In this document: positions 16,143 to 23,932 of the stretch, in pieces | Layout of the letters: every line of letters starts with the position of its first letter | Position numbering within the stretch: position 1 is the first letter of the stretch | Assembly (NCBI GenBank): GCA_038065915.1 | Contig: JBBTPZ010000002.1 | Span: 1-64,000, forward strand | DNA from: VMGX01 sp038065915 | GTDB lineage: Bacteria; Patescibacteriota; Minisyncoccia; Phycocordibacterales; 21-14-all-36-13 | DNA length: 64,000 nucleotides | Direction: 5' to 3' | The notes under the pieces: generated by a model | Told to the model about the DNA's origin: nothing | Database searches by the model: none | The model's input: the letters and a program-made list of their open reading frames with translations, nothing else | Translations under genes and position numbers: made by a program

Positions 16143-16583
16143 ATGAAAATTATACTTTTAAAAGATGTTCCTAAAATTGGACGCAAATATGATATAAAAA
16201 ATGTTTCTGATGGGTACGCGCAAAATTTTTTAATTCCGCGCGGTCTTGCAAAAATTGCAACAAATGAAATTGTAAAAGAAGTTGAAGAAACGAAGAAAAG
16301 GAGAGACGAAAAGCAAAAAATAAAAGAAAATTTGCTAGATATGGAAATTAGTAAATTAAAAGATACTGTTCTTGAAATTAAATCAAAATTAAATGATAAA
16401 GGGCATTTATTTGCAAGTATCCGTAAAGAAGAAGTTTCAAAAGAATTGAGTAAAAAACTCAAAATGGACATAGACACAGAATATATTCAATTGGAACATC
16501 CAATAAAGGAAGCCGGTGAACATATCATAAAGATAAAAATAGGGAAGAGAGATGTGGAATTTAAGGTTTTGATAACCGGATAG
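16143..16583 (+). CDS. rplI: 50S ribosomal protein L9
   Basis: The 146 aa match family length. The N-terminal signature is MKIILLKDVPKIGRKYDIKNVSDGYAQNFLIPRGLA. A long central helix links it to a C-terminal rRNA-binding domain ending HIIKIKIGKRDVEFKVLI. L9 is absent from some CPR lineages, so its presence helps placement. A bidirectional terminator (16590-16620, AAAAAAGACCTC/GAGGTCTTTTTT) separates it from convergent rpmA. Confidence 0.96.
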   Translation: MKIILLKDVPKIGRKYDIKNVSDGYAQNFLIPRGLAKIATNEIVKEVEETKKRRDEKQKIKENLLDMEISKLKDTVLEIKSKLNDKGHLFASIRKEEVSKELSKKLKMDIDTEYIQLEHPIKEAGEHIIKIKIGKRDVEFKVLITG

Positions 16584-16595
16584 TTTTAAAAACAA

Positions 16596-16621
16596 AAAAG
16601 ACCTCTTATGAGGTCTTTTTT
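16596..16621. terminator. Shared rplI/rpmA terminator
   Basis: AAAAAAGACCTC..GAGGTCTTTTTT perfect stem between convergent genes. Confidence 0.8.
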
Positions 16622-17094
16622 ATTTGCGTAATTTTTTTTGCTACTTTTGCCTCAATACCACCAGCTTTCGGCTGGGCTACGAGGTGAACTTTTTTTACTT
16701 CTTTTTCAACTTTTTTTTCCGCCTTTTTTATTTCCTTCACCCCGGTACCATCAGCCTTTGGCTGAGCTACAGGACGAACCTTTTTAACTCTCCTTGCCTT
16801 TATTTTTTTAACTTGTTTTTCTCCAATTACATTTATAATTTTCTTTATTAAAACTTTTCCGTTGAATTTTATTTTTCTCTTACTTTTAAATTCAATTTTT
16901 CCGTCAATCAACGCAAATAGGGTATGGTCCTTACCAATTCCAACATTTTTACCAGCCAAATATCTGGTTCCTCTTTGTCTAATTATTATATTGCCAGCTC
17001 TTGCTTTTTCTCCATCTTGCAATTTAACACCCAAATATTTTGGTTGTGAGTCCTTTAAGTTTTTTGCTGAACCCCCGGCTTTACGGTGTGCCAT
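16606..17094 (-). CDS. rpmA: 50S ribosomal protein L27 with long repetitive C-terminal extension
   Basis: 162 aa, about twice the usual length. Residues 1-85 are standard L27: MAHRKAGGSAKNLKDSQPKY, KVGIGKDHTLFAL-type core (KNVGIGKDHTLFALIDG). From about 98 on, the tail is Lys/Val-rich with two copies of a (V)AQPKA(D/G)G peptide. At DNA level each copy is a small palindrome (CCTGTAGC..CAGCC/GGCTG..GTACCGGGG) that resembles intergenic hairpins elsewhere in the window. Palindromic repeat insertion into the 3' end is inferred. Confidence 0.92.
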   Translation of the reverse strand: MAHRKAGGSAKNLKDSQPKYLGVKLQDGEKARAGNIIIRQRGTRYLAGKNVGIGKDHTLFALIDGKIEFKSKRKIKFNGKVLIKKIINVIGEKQVKKIKARRVKKVRPVAQPKADGTGVKEIKKAEKKVEKEVKKVHLVAQPKAGGIEAKVAKKITQIKKTS

Positions 17095-17178
17095 AAATAA
17101 TCATGAAATCACAAAATCATAAAAACAGTAAATCAAACAAGTTTTAACAATTTCTGATTTTTATATTAGAATAATAGG

Positions 17179-17601
17179 ATGAGTATATATGATTTAACAT
17201 CAAAAATCAAGAGTTTTTGGGATGGAATAAGCAATAAGCTGAATAATGACATGTTTGCGATAGTGTTGATTATTTTAGTTGGGTTTGGTGGATTTGGATT
17301 AGGTCGGTTGTCTGTGAGCGAAGAACAAAAATTTCCAATCAAAATAGAAAATATAAAAACGGATAATATATTTGCTAACACGCTTACAGGTGTAAAAAAT
17401 ATTGAACAAAGCAGGGAAGTGGGTGGTACTGTAAATGAAGGAGGACAGGTTGTTGCTTCAAAAAATGGAACGAAGTATCATTATCCGTGGTGTTCTGGCG
17501 CAAACAGAATAAGTGAAGCAAATAAGATATATTTTGCTTCTATAGAGGATGCAAAAGAAGCAGGGTATACTCCGGCATCAAATTGTAAGGGTCTTAAATA
17601 A
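17179..17601 (+). CDS. Membrane-anchored protein with Ada-type metal-binding domain
   Basis: 140 aa. One membrane helix (about 29-47, FAIVLIILVGFGGFGLG) precedes a linker. The C-terminal domain VVASKNGTKYHYPWCSGANR ... EAGYTPASNC matches the small zinc-binding domain found in Ada and in nuclease-associated proteins, with one Cys after HYPW and one near the end. In CPR this module is often anchored to the membrane. Function unknown. Ten other genes separate it from any DNA-repair gene. Confidence 0.7.
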   Translation: MSIYDLTSKIKSFWDGISNKLNNDMFAIVLIILVGFGGFGLGRLSVSEEQKFPIKIENIKTDNIFANTLTGVKNIEQSREVGGTVNEGGQVVASKNGTKYHYPWCSGANRISEANKIYFASIEDAKEAGYTPASNCKGLK

Positions 17602-17621
17602 TTTAAAATGTAAAAATCAAA

Positions 17622-17969
17622 ATGGAAAATGACAATACAAAATCTAAAATAGAAATGAAAGAATTATTAAAATTTATTGAAATTGAAGACGGGAGATTGG
17701 TTGAAACCAAGAGTTCCAAAACTGATACAGAAAGAATTTTAGCTAGAACGGTTAAATTAATGGAAGAACTGGGAGAGCTTTGTGATGAGGTTTTGAGTTA
17801 TAACAAAGATCAGAGAAAAGAAAAATTAGAAAAACACAACAAAGATAATTTGGCACATGAATTTGCAGATGTTTTGATTACGACATTACTTCTTGCTAAA
17901 ACTATGGGTGTAGATATAGAAGAAGGACTTAAAAACAAAATTGAGAAAATAAATAAGAGATATTTATAA
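17622..17969 (+). CDS. MazG-like nucleotide pyrophosphohydrolase
   Basis: 115 aa, all-alpha. The MazG/dUTPase-superfamily metal motif is visible: KLMEELGELCDEVL (E-E-x-x-E) and HEFADVLITTLLLA (E-x-x-D). It likely hydrolyses noncanonical NTPs or dNTPs to monophosphates. It lies 21 nt after the Ada-domain gene and 24 nt before the PspC gene, so the three may be one transcript. Confidence 0.85.
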   Translation: MENDNTKSKIEMKELLKFIEIEDGRLVETKSSKTDTERILARTVKLMEELGELCDEVLSYNKDQRKEKLEKHNKDNLAHEFADVLITTLLLAKTMGVDIEEGLKNKIEKINKRYL

Positions 17970-17993
17970 TTATTAATTTAATTCAAATTTCTC

Positions 17994-18209
17994 ATGCAAA
18001 CAAAAAAATTATACTTATCAAATACAGACAAGAAAATAGCCGGAGTATGCGGGGGAATAGGGGAAAGGTTCGAAATGGAGTCGACTCTCATTCGTCTCGC
18101 TTTTATATTTTTAACAATCATGACTGGATTTATTCCCGGAGTAGTTATGTATATATCTTTCTGGGTAGTTATTCCACACAAACCCAAAACTCATTCGAAG
18201 GAAAGTTAG
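17994..18209 (+). CDS. PspC-domain protein
   Basis: A 71-aa protein with the PspC signature: KKLYLSNTDKKIAGVCGGIG, FEMESTLIRLAFIFLTI, and a membrane helix ending VVMYISFWVVIP. PspC proteins sense or respond to envelope stress, but no psp partners are visible here. The tail is short and polar. Confidence 0.9.
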   Translation: MQTKKLYLSNTDKKIAGVCGGIGERFEMESTLIRLAFIFLTIMTGFIPGVVMYISFWVVIPHKPKTHSKES

Positions 18210-18336
18210 GTTGGTTTGTTAGAGGGAAGATAAGGATAAGAAAGATATATAAGGTCGCACAATATTCCTTTTTCGACACTATATTAAATTTAAAGGATAG
18301 ATGACTGATAACCTACAACTCCCTACCGTTGAAACA

Positions 18337-18360
18337 AAAAGCGCCCACGAGGCGCTTTTA
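18337..18360 (-). terminator. Terminator overlapping the 29-aa gene stop
   Basis: AAAGCGCC..GGCGCTTT hairpin adjoining the stop codon. Confidence 0.65.
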
Positions 18361-18447
18361 CTTGTTTTTAAATCTATTTCTATGCTTCAACTTATTTCTT
18401 CTCCTACGTTTGACGGATTTTCTTTTATTTTTTAATTTTGTTCCCAT
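18358..18447 (-). CDS. AURKAIP1/COX24-like tiny basic ribosomal protein, 29 aa
   Basis: The ATG is at 18447. The product is MGTKLKNKRKSVKRRRRNKL followed by KHRNRFKNK. More than half of the residues are Lys or Arg. Size, composition and the KRRRRNKLKHR pattern fit the AURKAIP1/COX24 (bS22/mS38-type) small ribosomal proteins annotated in many CPR genomes. It is too short for most gene finders, and a terminator overlaps its end. Confidence 0.6.
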   Translation of the reverse strand: MGTKLKNKRKSVKRRRRNKLKHRNRFKNK

Positions 18448-18819
18448 GATGAATTATATAATATCATAAACACTATATTTTAAGAAGCTCTTACAAAAAA
18501 TATTACTTACTTCGCCTGCCTACGGTGGGCAGGTAAAATCTTTACCAAGTGAAATCTAAAAGCTATTTTATTGGGACGAAGGATATTTTATTGGAGTGGA
18601 TGAAAATTGTCGCNNNNNNNNNNNNNNNNNNNNNNNNNNNNNNNNNNNNNNNNNNNNNNNNNNNNNNNNNNNNNNNNNNNNNNNNNNNNNNNNNNNNNNN
18701 NNNNNNNNNNNNNTTAACGACAATTTTAAAAAACAAATGGATGAAAATTGTCGCTTAACGACAATTTTAAAAAACAAATGGATGAAAATTGTCGCTTAAC
18801 GACAATTTTCATTTACCCA
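18448..18819. other. Repeat-filled intergenic region with scaffold gap
   Basis: It contains a small GCCTGCC/GGGCAGG hairpin (18518-18536) and a 100-N gap (18614-18713). On the right there are two tandem 41-bp units (18714-18754, 18755-18795) plus a partial third. Each unit contains GATGAAAATTGTCGC and CGACAATTTT, which can pair. The left side of the gap also ends in the same unit. No gene is supported. Confidence 0.75.
18714..18815. repeat. 41-bp tandem repeats, ATTGTCGC/GCGACAAT type
   Basis: The unit TTAACGACAATTTTAAAAAA + CAAATGGATGAAAATTGTCG + C is present twice and then truncated. Single hairpin copies of the core (GAAAATTGTCGC..ACGACAATTTTC) occur at 46197-46228 and 49024-49055. Confidence 0.75.
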
Positions 18820-19191
18820 CTACTTACTGTTAAGTCCAACCGACGCATTCAATTCTAGGTCCGTGGGTTCTCCAGATTTAATTTTCTCCATATTACCAGT
18901 AAATGATTCCCAAATGAGTTTAATAAATATTTCGTTCCATAAATACAAAATCGGTCCTTTTAAATAGTTTTGCCATACATCAATCGCAAAACCCCAAACA
19001 TATTTAAGATTCCCCTGCGTTTGGTCCGATTCTATAGATGTTTTTAAATCAAAACCGAGATAACTTAAAACAAGAATCGCTATCACTATTAAAATAACTA
19101 ATTTTACCAATCCCCCACTTGTTTGTTTTTTTGTCATAAGTTTTTTTACCCTATTAAATAATTTTCTTTGAAAATTATTTTTGCTTCGCAA
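18820..19191 (-). CDS. Hypothetical membrane protein, 123 aa
   Basis: One membrane helix (about 27-45, LVKLVILIVIAILVLSYLGF) follows a basic N-terminus. A polar domain with an aromatic region (WGFAIDVWQNYLKGPILYLW) comes after it. An internal ATG (residue 19, MTKKQTSGG) may be the true start. This design is common in CPR genomes, but I do not recognise a function. Confidence 0.65.
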   Translation of the reverse strand: MRSKNNFQRKLFNRVKKLMTKKQTSGGLVKLVILIVIAILVLSYLGFDLKTSIESDQTQGNLKYVWGFAIDVWQNYLKGPILYLWNEIFIKLIWESFTGNMEKIKSGEPTDLELNASVGLNSK

Positions 19192-19200
19192 AAATAGTTA

Positions 19201-19250
19201 ACACGAATATTATGGTTCAAAACTCTCTTAATGAGAGTTTTGAATTATTC
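19201..19250. repeat. ATTATGG-TTCAAA-type palindrome
   Basis: ATTATGGTTCAAAACTCTC, loop TTAAT, GAGAGTTTTGAATTAT. A member of the same family as 42797, 46157, 48895 and 50263, with both arms co-varied. Confidence 0.65.
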
Positions 19251-19285
19251 GTATATTATATAATATATTTTAGTTTAAATATAAG

Positions 19286-20581
19286 TTATTGCAAATAATC
19301 CAGTGGATTAAGATATGCATTTAATGGAGCAACAGGCATTTTAACATTACTGCAGTTTGTTATCTTTTTTATATCTCCCAATCTAACAATTTTGACACCT
19401 TGTGTTGCATAAACCGTCAAATGAAGATGAGGACCTGTTGAGTACCCAGTGTTGCCGGAATATCCTATTATGTCTCCAGTATTGACCGTTTCGCCGGCAT
19501 TAACTTTTATTAATGAAAGGTGCGCATATAAAGTTGATAGACCATTTTCATGTTTTATTAAAATCCACTTCCCATACGAATAACATCCACGAGACTCATC
19601 CGTATTTCCTGTTCCAACAATCACTCCGCCAAGAGAGGCCTTAATTTTTGTACCAACCGAAGCTCTAAAATCTATTCCATTATGTCCATTTCCATTATAT
19701 GCAGTTGTTGTTTTTGAAAATTCGGTATCTCCAAAATATTGAGTTATAAAAATATTATCAAGAGGCCAATTTAAAACTCCTGCGCGTGCCCTAGGAATGC
19801 TGTTCGGGTCTATAGTTATGCGTAATTCTGATTCAAGGTTTAAAAGTTCTTTTTCAAACTGTTCCTTTAACCTAAGTTTTTCCGCAACCATATTTCTATA
19901 GTTTGATTCTTTATTTTTAGTTTCTTTTAATAAATTAAATTGTTCCGCTTTATTGTAATCAACAATTTTTTTCTGGTCAGCCAATTGTGATTTTAAATTT
20001 GCCAACTCTCTTCTTTTTTGTTCCTCACTCAATTTTTTGTTTGTATATTCTTCTTTAAGCACACGAAGTTCATTCAAATTGTCTTGTATACTGGATTGAA
20101 ATTTTTCTAAATTTTCAATTATATTCCAAAAGTCAGACATTTTTTCATAACCAACAACAATTTCAATCAAAGAAGTTGAATCAAATTCATACATTCTTCT
20201 TATTGATTCCGAGAGGGCTTTGTTATTTTGTATTATTTGTTGTTTTTTGTCTGATATTTCCACACTTAACTTACCTATATTTGAATCAGTCAAACTTATT
20301 TTCTTTTCTGTAATTTTCATATCTACTAACAGTTTTTTACCGGATATTTCAAGAATTTGAATAGCGTTTTGAAGTGTATCTTTTTCCTTTCCAATAGTTT
20401 CTATCATTTTTTGATACCCGCTAATTTCTTTTTCCAATTCTTGAATTTTTGTACTTCTGTCATCAATTTCAGATTTTAATTCACTAATGGATGATGCATT
20501 AGCGAAATGTATTGCAAAAGGTGCATATAAAAAAAATAACAACAGAAAAATTATACACGCTGTTTTCTGATAAGTTTTCAT
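19286..20581 (-). CDS. M23 peptidase with N-terminal coiled coil (EnvC/murein hydrolase type)
   Basis: 431 aa. A signal peptide (TACIIFLLLFFLYAPFAIHF) is followed by about 200 residues of coiled coil (SELKSEIDDRSTKIQELEKE ...). The C-terminal LytM domain has HNGIDF (zinc His/Asp), LSTLYAHLS and HLHLTV. It is a peptidoglycan endopeptidase or activator acting outside the membrane during division or wall turnover. It lies 9 nt downstream of gltX on the same strand. Confidence 0.92.
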   Translation of the reverse strand: MKTYQKTACIIFLLLFFLYAPFAIHFANASSISELKSEIDDRSTKIQELEKEISGYQKMIETIGKEKDTLQNAIQILEISGKKLLVDMKITEKKISLTDSNIGKLSVEISDKKQQIIQNNKALSESIRRMYEFDSTSLIEIVVGYEKMSDFWNIIENLEKFQSSIQDNLNELRVLKEEYTNKKLSEEQKRRELANLKSQLADQKKIVDYNKAEQFNLLKETKNKESNYRNMVAEKLRLKEQFEKELLNLESELRITIDPNSIPRARAGVLNWPLDNIFITQYFGDTEFSKTTTAYNGNGHNGIDFRASVGTKIKASLGGVIVGTGNTDESRGCYSYGKWILIKHENGLSTLYAHLSLIKVNAGETVNTGDIIGYSGNTGYSTGPHLHLTVYATQGVKIVRLGDIKKITNCSNVKMPVAPLNAYLNPLDYLQ

Positions 20582-20590
20582 TTGTAAAAA

Positions 20591-21952
20591 TTATTTAATA
20601 GAATTAATTTTTTTGACCGCTGTTTCTATTCTGCTGATGGTCTCTTTTTTACCAAGTAGTGATGCAAGAATAAACGGGTCTGGTGATTTATCAATTCCGG
20701 ATAAAGCATATCTCATTGGCCAAAGAACATTTCCTCTTCCCTTTTCTGTCGCAAAATTCCAAACGGCGTCTTTTATTAATACAGAATTAAAATTATTGTC
20801 TTGTATTTTTTCTAACAAATTTAAAATTTCTTCCAAATATTTTTTTGTGTTTTGAATATTTTTTTCATCTTTCCACATTAATGATTTTGTTTCATATTCT
20901 GGTTGTTCAAAAAAGTATTTTAACTCTCCCCTTTTGTGCATGTCTTTTATATCTCCAAATTTTTCAATCCTTTCTTTAATAACAGGAATAATTTTTTCCA
21001 CCTTTTTATCATAATTTGGAAAATTTTTTATTTCTGATGGCATAAATTTATTAACAAGCTCCATAAATTTTTTATCCGATAACATTTGTATATATTTTTT
21101 GTTAAACCAATTTAATTTTTCTATATTAAAGACAGCTCCTCCTTTTTGAATTTTTTTCATATTGAATCCTTTTATAAATTCTTCTCTTGTTAGAATCTCT
21201 CTATCATCCCCAGGGTTCCATCCTAAAAATGCCAAAAAATTTATAATTGCTTCCGGTAAATATCCAAGATTTTTATATTCAACAACATTAACGGCACCAT
21301 CTCTTTTTGAAAGTTTTGATTTATCTGGCGAAAGTATTAAAGGTATATGAGCGTAAACTGGTCTTTGAGCCCCAATCGCTTCTTGAATTAGAATTTGTCT
21401 TGGAGTGTTTGGTATGTGGTCTTGTCCTCTTATTATATGAGTTATGCCCATTTCGTAATCATCAATAACATTTGTAAGATGAAATATAGGTGTTTCCATA
21501 TCTTTCGCAATAACAAAATCACCTAAGTCGGTTGTATTAACTTCCACATCTCCAACAATTAAATCGTTGAAAATTATTTTTTTGTTTGGATTTTTAAAAC
21601 GAATGACCTCATCTCTATCCCCCCTTTTTTCAGGTTTTTCTTTTGAGACATAAGCACTGCCGTCACCTATCATTTTTTTTAGATATTTTTTATATATTTC
21701 AATTCTTTCAGATTGTCTATAAATTTCATCATAATCAAGTTCTAACCATTTCATTGTTTCTAAAATACTTTTTTCGTATTCTTTTGTTGACCTTTCTCTG
21801 TCGGTATCTTCTATTCTCAAAATAAATTTTCCACCATTTTGTCTTGCAAAAAGATAAGTAAAAAGAGCCGTTCTTGCTCCTCCAATATGCAAATAACCCG
21901 TCGGCGACGGAGCAAAACGAACAACGACATTATTTTTTAGATTTTTTGTCAT
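20591..21952 (-). CDS. gltX: Glutamyl-tRNA synthetase
   Basis: The 453-aa class I enzyme has FAPSPTGYLHIGGARTALF (HIGH motif as HIGG) and LSKRDG (KMSKS equivalent). VDDYEMGITHIIRGQDHIPN is typical. It charges tRNA-Glu, and possibly tRNA-Gln if an amidotransferase is present elsewhere. Its start overlaps the stop of the NYN gene by 4 nt. Confidence 0.97.
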   Translation of the reverse strand: MTKNLKNNVVVRFAPSPTGYLHIGGARTALFTYLFARQNGGKFILRIEDTDRERSTKEYEKSILETMKWLELDYDEIYRQSERIEIYKKYLKKMIGDGSAYVSKEKPEKRGDRDEVIRFKNPNKKIIFNDLIVGDVEVNTTDLGDFVIAKDMETPIFHLTNVIDDYEMGITHIIRGQDHIPNTPRQILIQEAIGAQRPVYAHIPLILSPDKSKLSKRDGAVNVVEYKNLGYLPEAIINFLAFLGWNPGDDREILTREEFIKGFNMKKIQKGGAVFNIEKLNWFNKKYIQMLSDKKFMELVNKFMPSEIKNFPNYDKKVEKIIPVIKERIEKFGDIKDMHKRGELKYFFEQPEYETKSLMWKDEKNIQNTKKYLEEILNLLEKIQDNNFNSVLIKDAVWNFATEKGRGNVLWPMRYALSGIDKSPDPFILASLLGKKETISRIETAVKKINSIK

Positions 21953-22536
21953 ACAGGCTCATTCTTTAAATTTAAAAATTTAATTATTTCTGAATTTCTA
22001 ATAAGAATTGTTTTGTTACTGTTATATGAAATGCCCTTATTTTGATTTTCTTCAAAACCAAGATAAACGACTATAATATTTTTTTTCTTAACATTGTTTA
22101 TTGCTGGTTGTAAATCTGAATCGGAACTACCTAATATAATTTGATCAAATAATTTATCGCAAGAAAAACTTACCATATCTACCCCAATTCTAACATCTAC
22201 ACCTTTTTCTTTAAAAATTAAAGATTTTTTACCAAGGAATCCAATTTCTTGAAAACCCCTGACTCTACCAGAAAAGATGACTTCAAATTCCTGTTTTTCC
22301 AGATGAGTTTTTAGTAGTCTTTGTTTTTCTATAAGTTCTTTAGATTTTTCTTTTGTATCTTTGTGTTCTTTGAGTTTTGCAAAATAAAAAACAACCTTGC
22401 TTATGTTGTAGCCATTTAGTACCAAATTAAACAAACCCTTAAAATCAAACTGATGCCATATTATATCTTTTTTATTTAAAGAATCTTTAGCTTTTTTTAT
22501 AAAATTTTCTCCATCTATTAACAATACTGTTTTCAT
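21949..22536 (-). CDS. NYN-domain (LabA/DUF88-like) protein
   Basis: 195 aa. The PIN-like NYN fold is visible: TVLLIDGENFIKKA (first Asp), VFYFAKLKEHKDTKEKS, VDVRIGVDMVS and DQIILGSSDSDLQPAI (acidic metal site). NYN proteins are predicted RNases. It is translationally coupled to gltX through a 4-nt overlap, which suggests a link to RNA metabolism. Confidence 0.88.
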   Translation of the reverse strand: MKTVLLIDGENFIKKAKDSLNKKDIIWHQFDFKGLFNLVLNGYNISKVVFYFAKLKEHKDTKEKSKELIEKQRLLKTHLEKQEFEVIFSGRVRGFQEIGFLGKKSLIFKEKGVDVRIGVDMVSFSCDKLFDQIILGSSDSDLQPAINNVKKKNIIVVYLGFEENQNKGISYNSNKTILIRNSEIIKFLNLKNEPV

Positions 22537-22561
22537 ACAAAAATTATATCATAAAAATAGA

Positions 22562-22596
22562 AACTCCCGCGGACCTTTCGGCTGGCGGGAGCGTTT
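22562..22596. terminator. GC-rich hairpin
   Basis: AAACTCCCGC and GCGGGAGCGTTT arms around a 15-nt loop, in the spacer upstream of the NYN gene. Confidence 0.45.
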
Positions 22597-22721
22597 ATGT
22601 GATTAAATATACACTAATATAATAAAAAAACAAGAAACTCATCAACCTTAATCTTCTGTGTCAGTTGTTTTAAGATTTTGTTTTTAAAAAGATTTATTTT
22701 TAGCCATAATTTGAGAAACAC

Positions 22722-22750
22722 TTGACAAAAAAATCTAATCATGCTATCAT
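22722..22750 (+). promoter_or_regulatory. Promoter of the small 79-aa gene
   Basis: TTGACA (22722-22727), 17-nt spacer, TATCAT (22745-22750). Confidence 0.65.
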
Positions 22751-22827
22751 ATATGTAGAAAAATTAAAGATAGTTTTTTTCAGAAAAAAACACCGGAGTT
22801 GCAGGAACAATAAAAATTCCAAATCTT

Positions 22828-23067
22828 TTGACTCTAACAGGATATTATGAGTCAATTAAGACAACATCTGGTTTTGTTACAATTACCCTTGGCAATTTAG
22901 GTGACCCATATTCTTGGTTTGTATATGATAGAACCAAAAAAACTTGGTCAAGTGAAATTGGCTGGACAAAAAAATATTCAATTGATACTAAAACCCATAT
23001 TCTTGTTGGTTTCGGATATTTTCCTGAAGCAAAAATGTTTAATACTTATTTTTGGATACATCTATAG
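22828..23067 (+). CDS. Hypothetical protein, about 79-85 aa
   Basis: The first canonical start in frame is TTG at 22828. However, the best Shine-Dalgarno (GCAGGAACA, 22801-22809) precedes an in-frame ATA at 22810, which would add six residues (IKIPNL). The product is beta-rich and aromatic (GYYESIKTTSGFVTITLGNL, DPYSWFVYDRTKKTWSSEIG). A good promoter and a terminator surround it. No family was recognised. The missing ATG may mean a non-standard start, a recent mutation or a sequencing error. Confidence 0.5.
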   Translation: MTLTGYYESIKTTSGFVTITLGNLGDPYSWFVYDRTKKTWSSEIGWTKKYSIDTKTHILVGFGYFPEAKMFNTYFWIHL

Positions 23068-23077
23068 TTTAGATGTA

Positions 23078-23112
23078 CCAAAACCGGCGATTCACATCGT
23101 CGGTTTTTTTTA
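23078..23112 (+). terminator. Terminator of the small gene
   Basis: AAAACCGGCGATtcacATCGTCGGTTTT stem followed by TTTT. Confidence 0.8.
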
Positions 23113-23131
23113 TCTTTTTCATTCCAAAAAA

Positions 23132-23169
23132 TCTACACCTATCTCTGCTATCGCAAAGATAAGTGTAGA
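23132..23169. repeat. Palindrome P3, downstream flank of Cas2-like gene B
   Basis: A 38-nt hairpin, TCTACACCTATCTCTGC / tip TATC / GCAAAGATAAGTGTAGA, with two mismatches. It ends 4 nt before the stop codon side of gene B. Confidence 0.85.
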
Positions 23170-23173
23170 GACT

Positions 23174-23722
23174 TTATAATTCAAATTCATCCTTTAATAA
23201 ATCTTCATTACTGATTTTTTCTGTTTCAAGAAAGATTATGTGTTTTGAAACACCAAAATATTCTCCAATAAATTTGATTTCCTTTTTGCATTCATATGGG
23301 GTAATAAAAACCGATTTCTGTATTGGAGCACATCCAATTCTTATCAATTTTAGGGTTAATCCATCTCTGGCTGTTTTATGTTTTTCTGGAATATCAAACA
23401 TTATTATTCTCCAAATCCCATCCCACCCCTTTTGCTCTTTTATCTTTATTTCATCTATTTTGTATTTCAAAATCTCTTTTCTTCCATTTTCTGTTATTTC
23501 AATTACATCAATTCCTTCTTTTTTATATTTTTTAACATATTTTTTGTTTTCTAATCTATCTATTGCTCGTCTAATTTTCTCCTTTTCTTTCCATGCTTCC
23601 GCATCAAACATTTTATAGACAAGAGGTAATTGTGGAAGTGCCATAGAACCAATTACAAAAGTTGCCCCCACTATTGCTTTTAATATATCTTTAGCTAATT
23701 CTCCTCTACTGTGTTTTTTCAT
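23174..23722 (-). CDS. Cas2-like/PaaX-like protein, copy B
   Basis: 182 aa. The N-terminal hydrophobic stretch is KAIVGATFVIGSMALPQLPL. A winged-helix-like region follows (REKIRRAIDRLENKKYVKKY-type; EITENGRKEILKYK). The Cas2/PaaX-middle-type domain starts WDGIWRIIMFDIPEKHKTAR and contains GCAPIQKSVFITPYECKKE. It aligns without gaps to copy C (60225-60773), with about 40 substitutions counted by eye. Palindromes P3 and P4 bracket it within 4 and 31 nt. No cas1 or CRISPR array is nearby. DNA binding or cleavage at the palindromes is a hypothesis. Confidence 0.82.
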   Translation of the reverse strand: MKKHSRGELAKDILKAIVGATFVIGSMALPQLPLVYKMFDAEAWKEKEKIRRAIDRLENKKYVKKYKKEGIDVIEITENGRKEILKYKIDEIKIKEQKGWDGIWRIIMFDIPEKHKTARDGLTLKLIRIGCAPIQKSVFITPYECKKEIKFIGEYFGVSKHIIFLETEKISNEDLLKDEFEL

Positions 23723-23753
23723 ACAAATTATTTTTTGAATGCCACCTTACCCC

Positions 23754-23791
23754 TCTACATCTATCTCTGCTATAGCAGAGATAGATGTAGA
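23754..23791. repeat. Palindrome P4, upstream flank of Cas2-like gene B
   Basis: A perfect 38-nt palindrome, TCTACATCTATCTCTGC / TATA / reverse complement. It lies 31 nt upstream of the gene B start. The arms match P3 and P5, not the other copies. Confidence 0.9.
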
Positions 23792-23887
23792 AAGAATTTC
23801 TTCTTTTAAAAAACAATTTTCTCACTGCTTATTTATTCATAACCCCATATATCCATATAATTCTTCTAAAAAAATATCATACTTTTA

Positions 23888-23927
23888 TTCTACACTTATC
23901 TTTGCTATCGCAAAGATAAGTGTAGAA
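23888..23927. repeat. Palindrome P5, solo copy of the gene B type
   Basis: TTCTACACTTATCTTTGC / TATC / GCAAAGATAAGTGTAGAA, perfect arms over 40 nt. It lies 5 nt from the murG stop and 96 nt from P4. Confidence 0.9.
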
Positions 23928-23932
23928 AATAT

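Noticed and set aside
18549..18799. ORFs spanning the second N gap
   Set aside because: Made of tandem repeat and N only.
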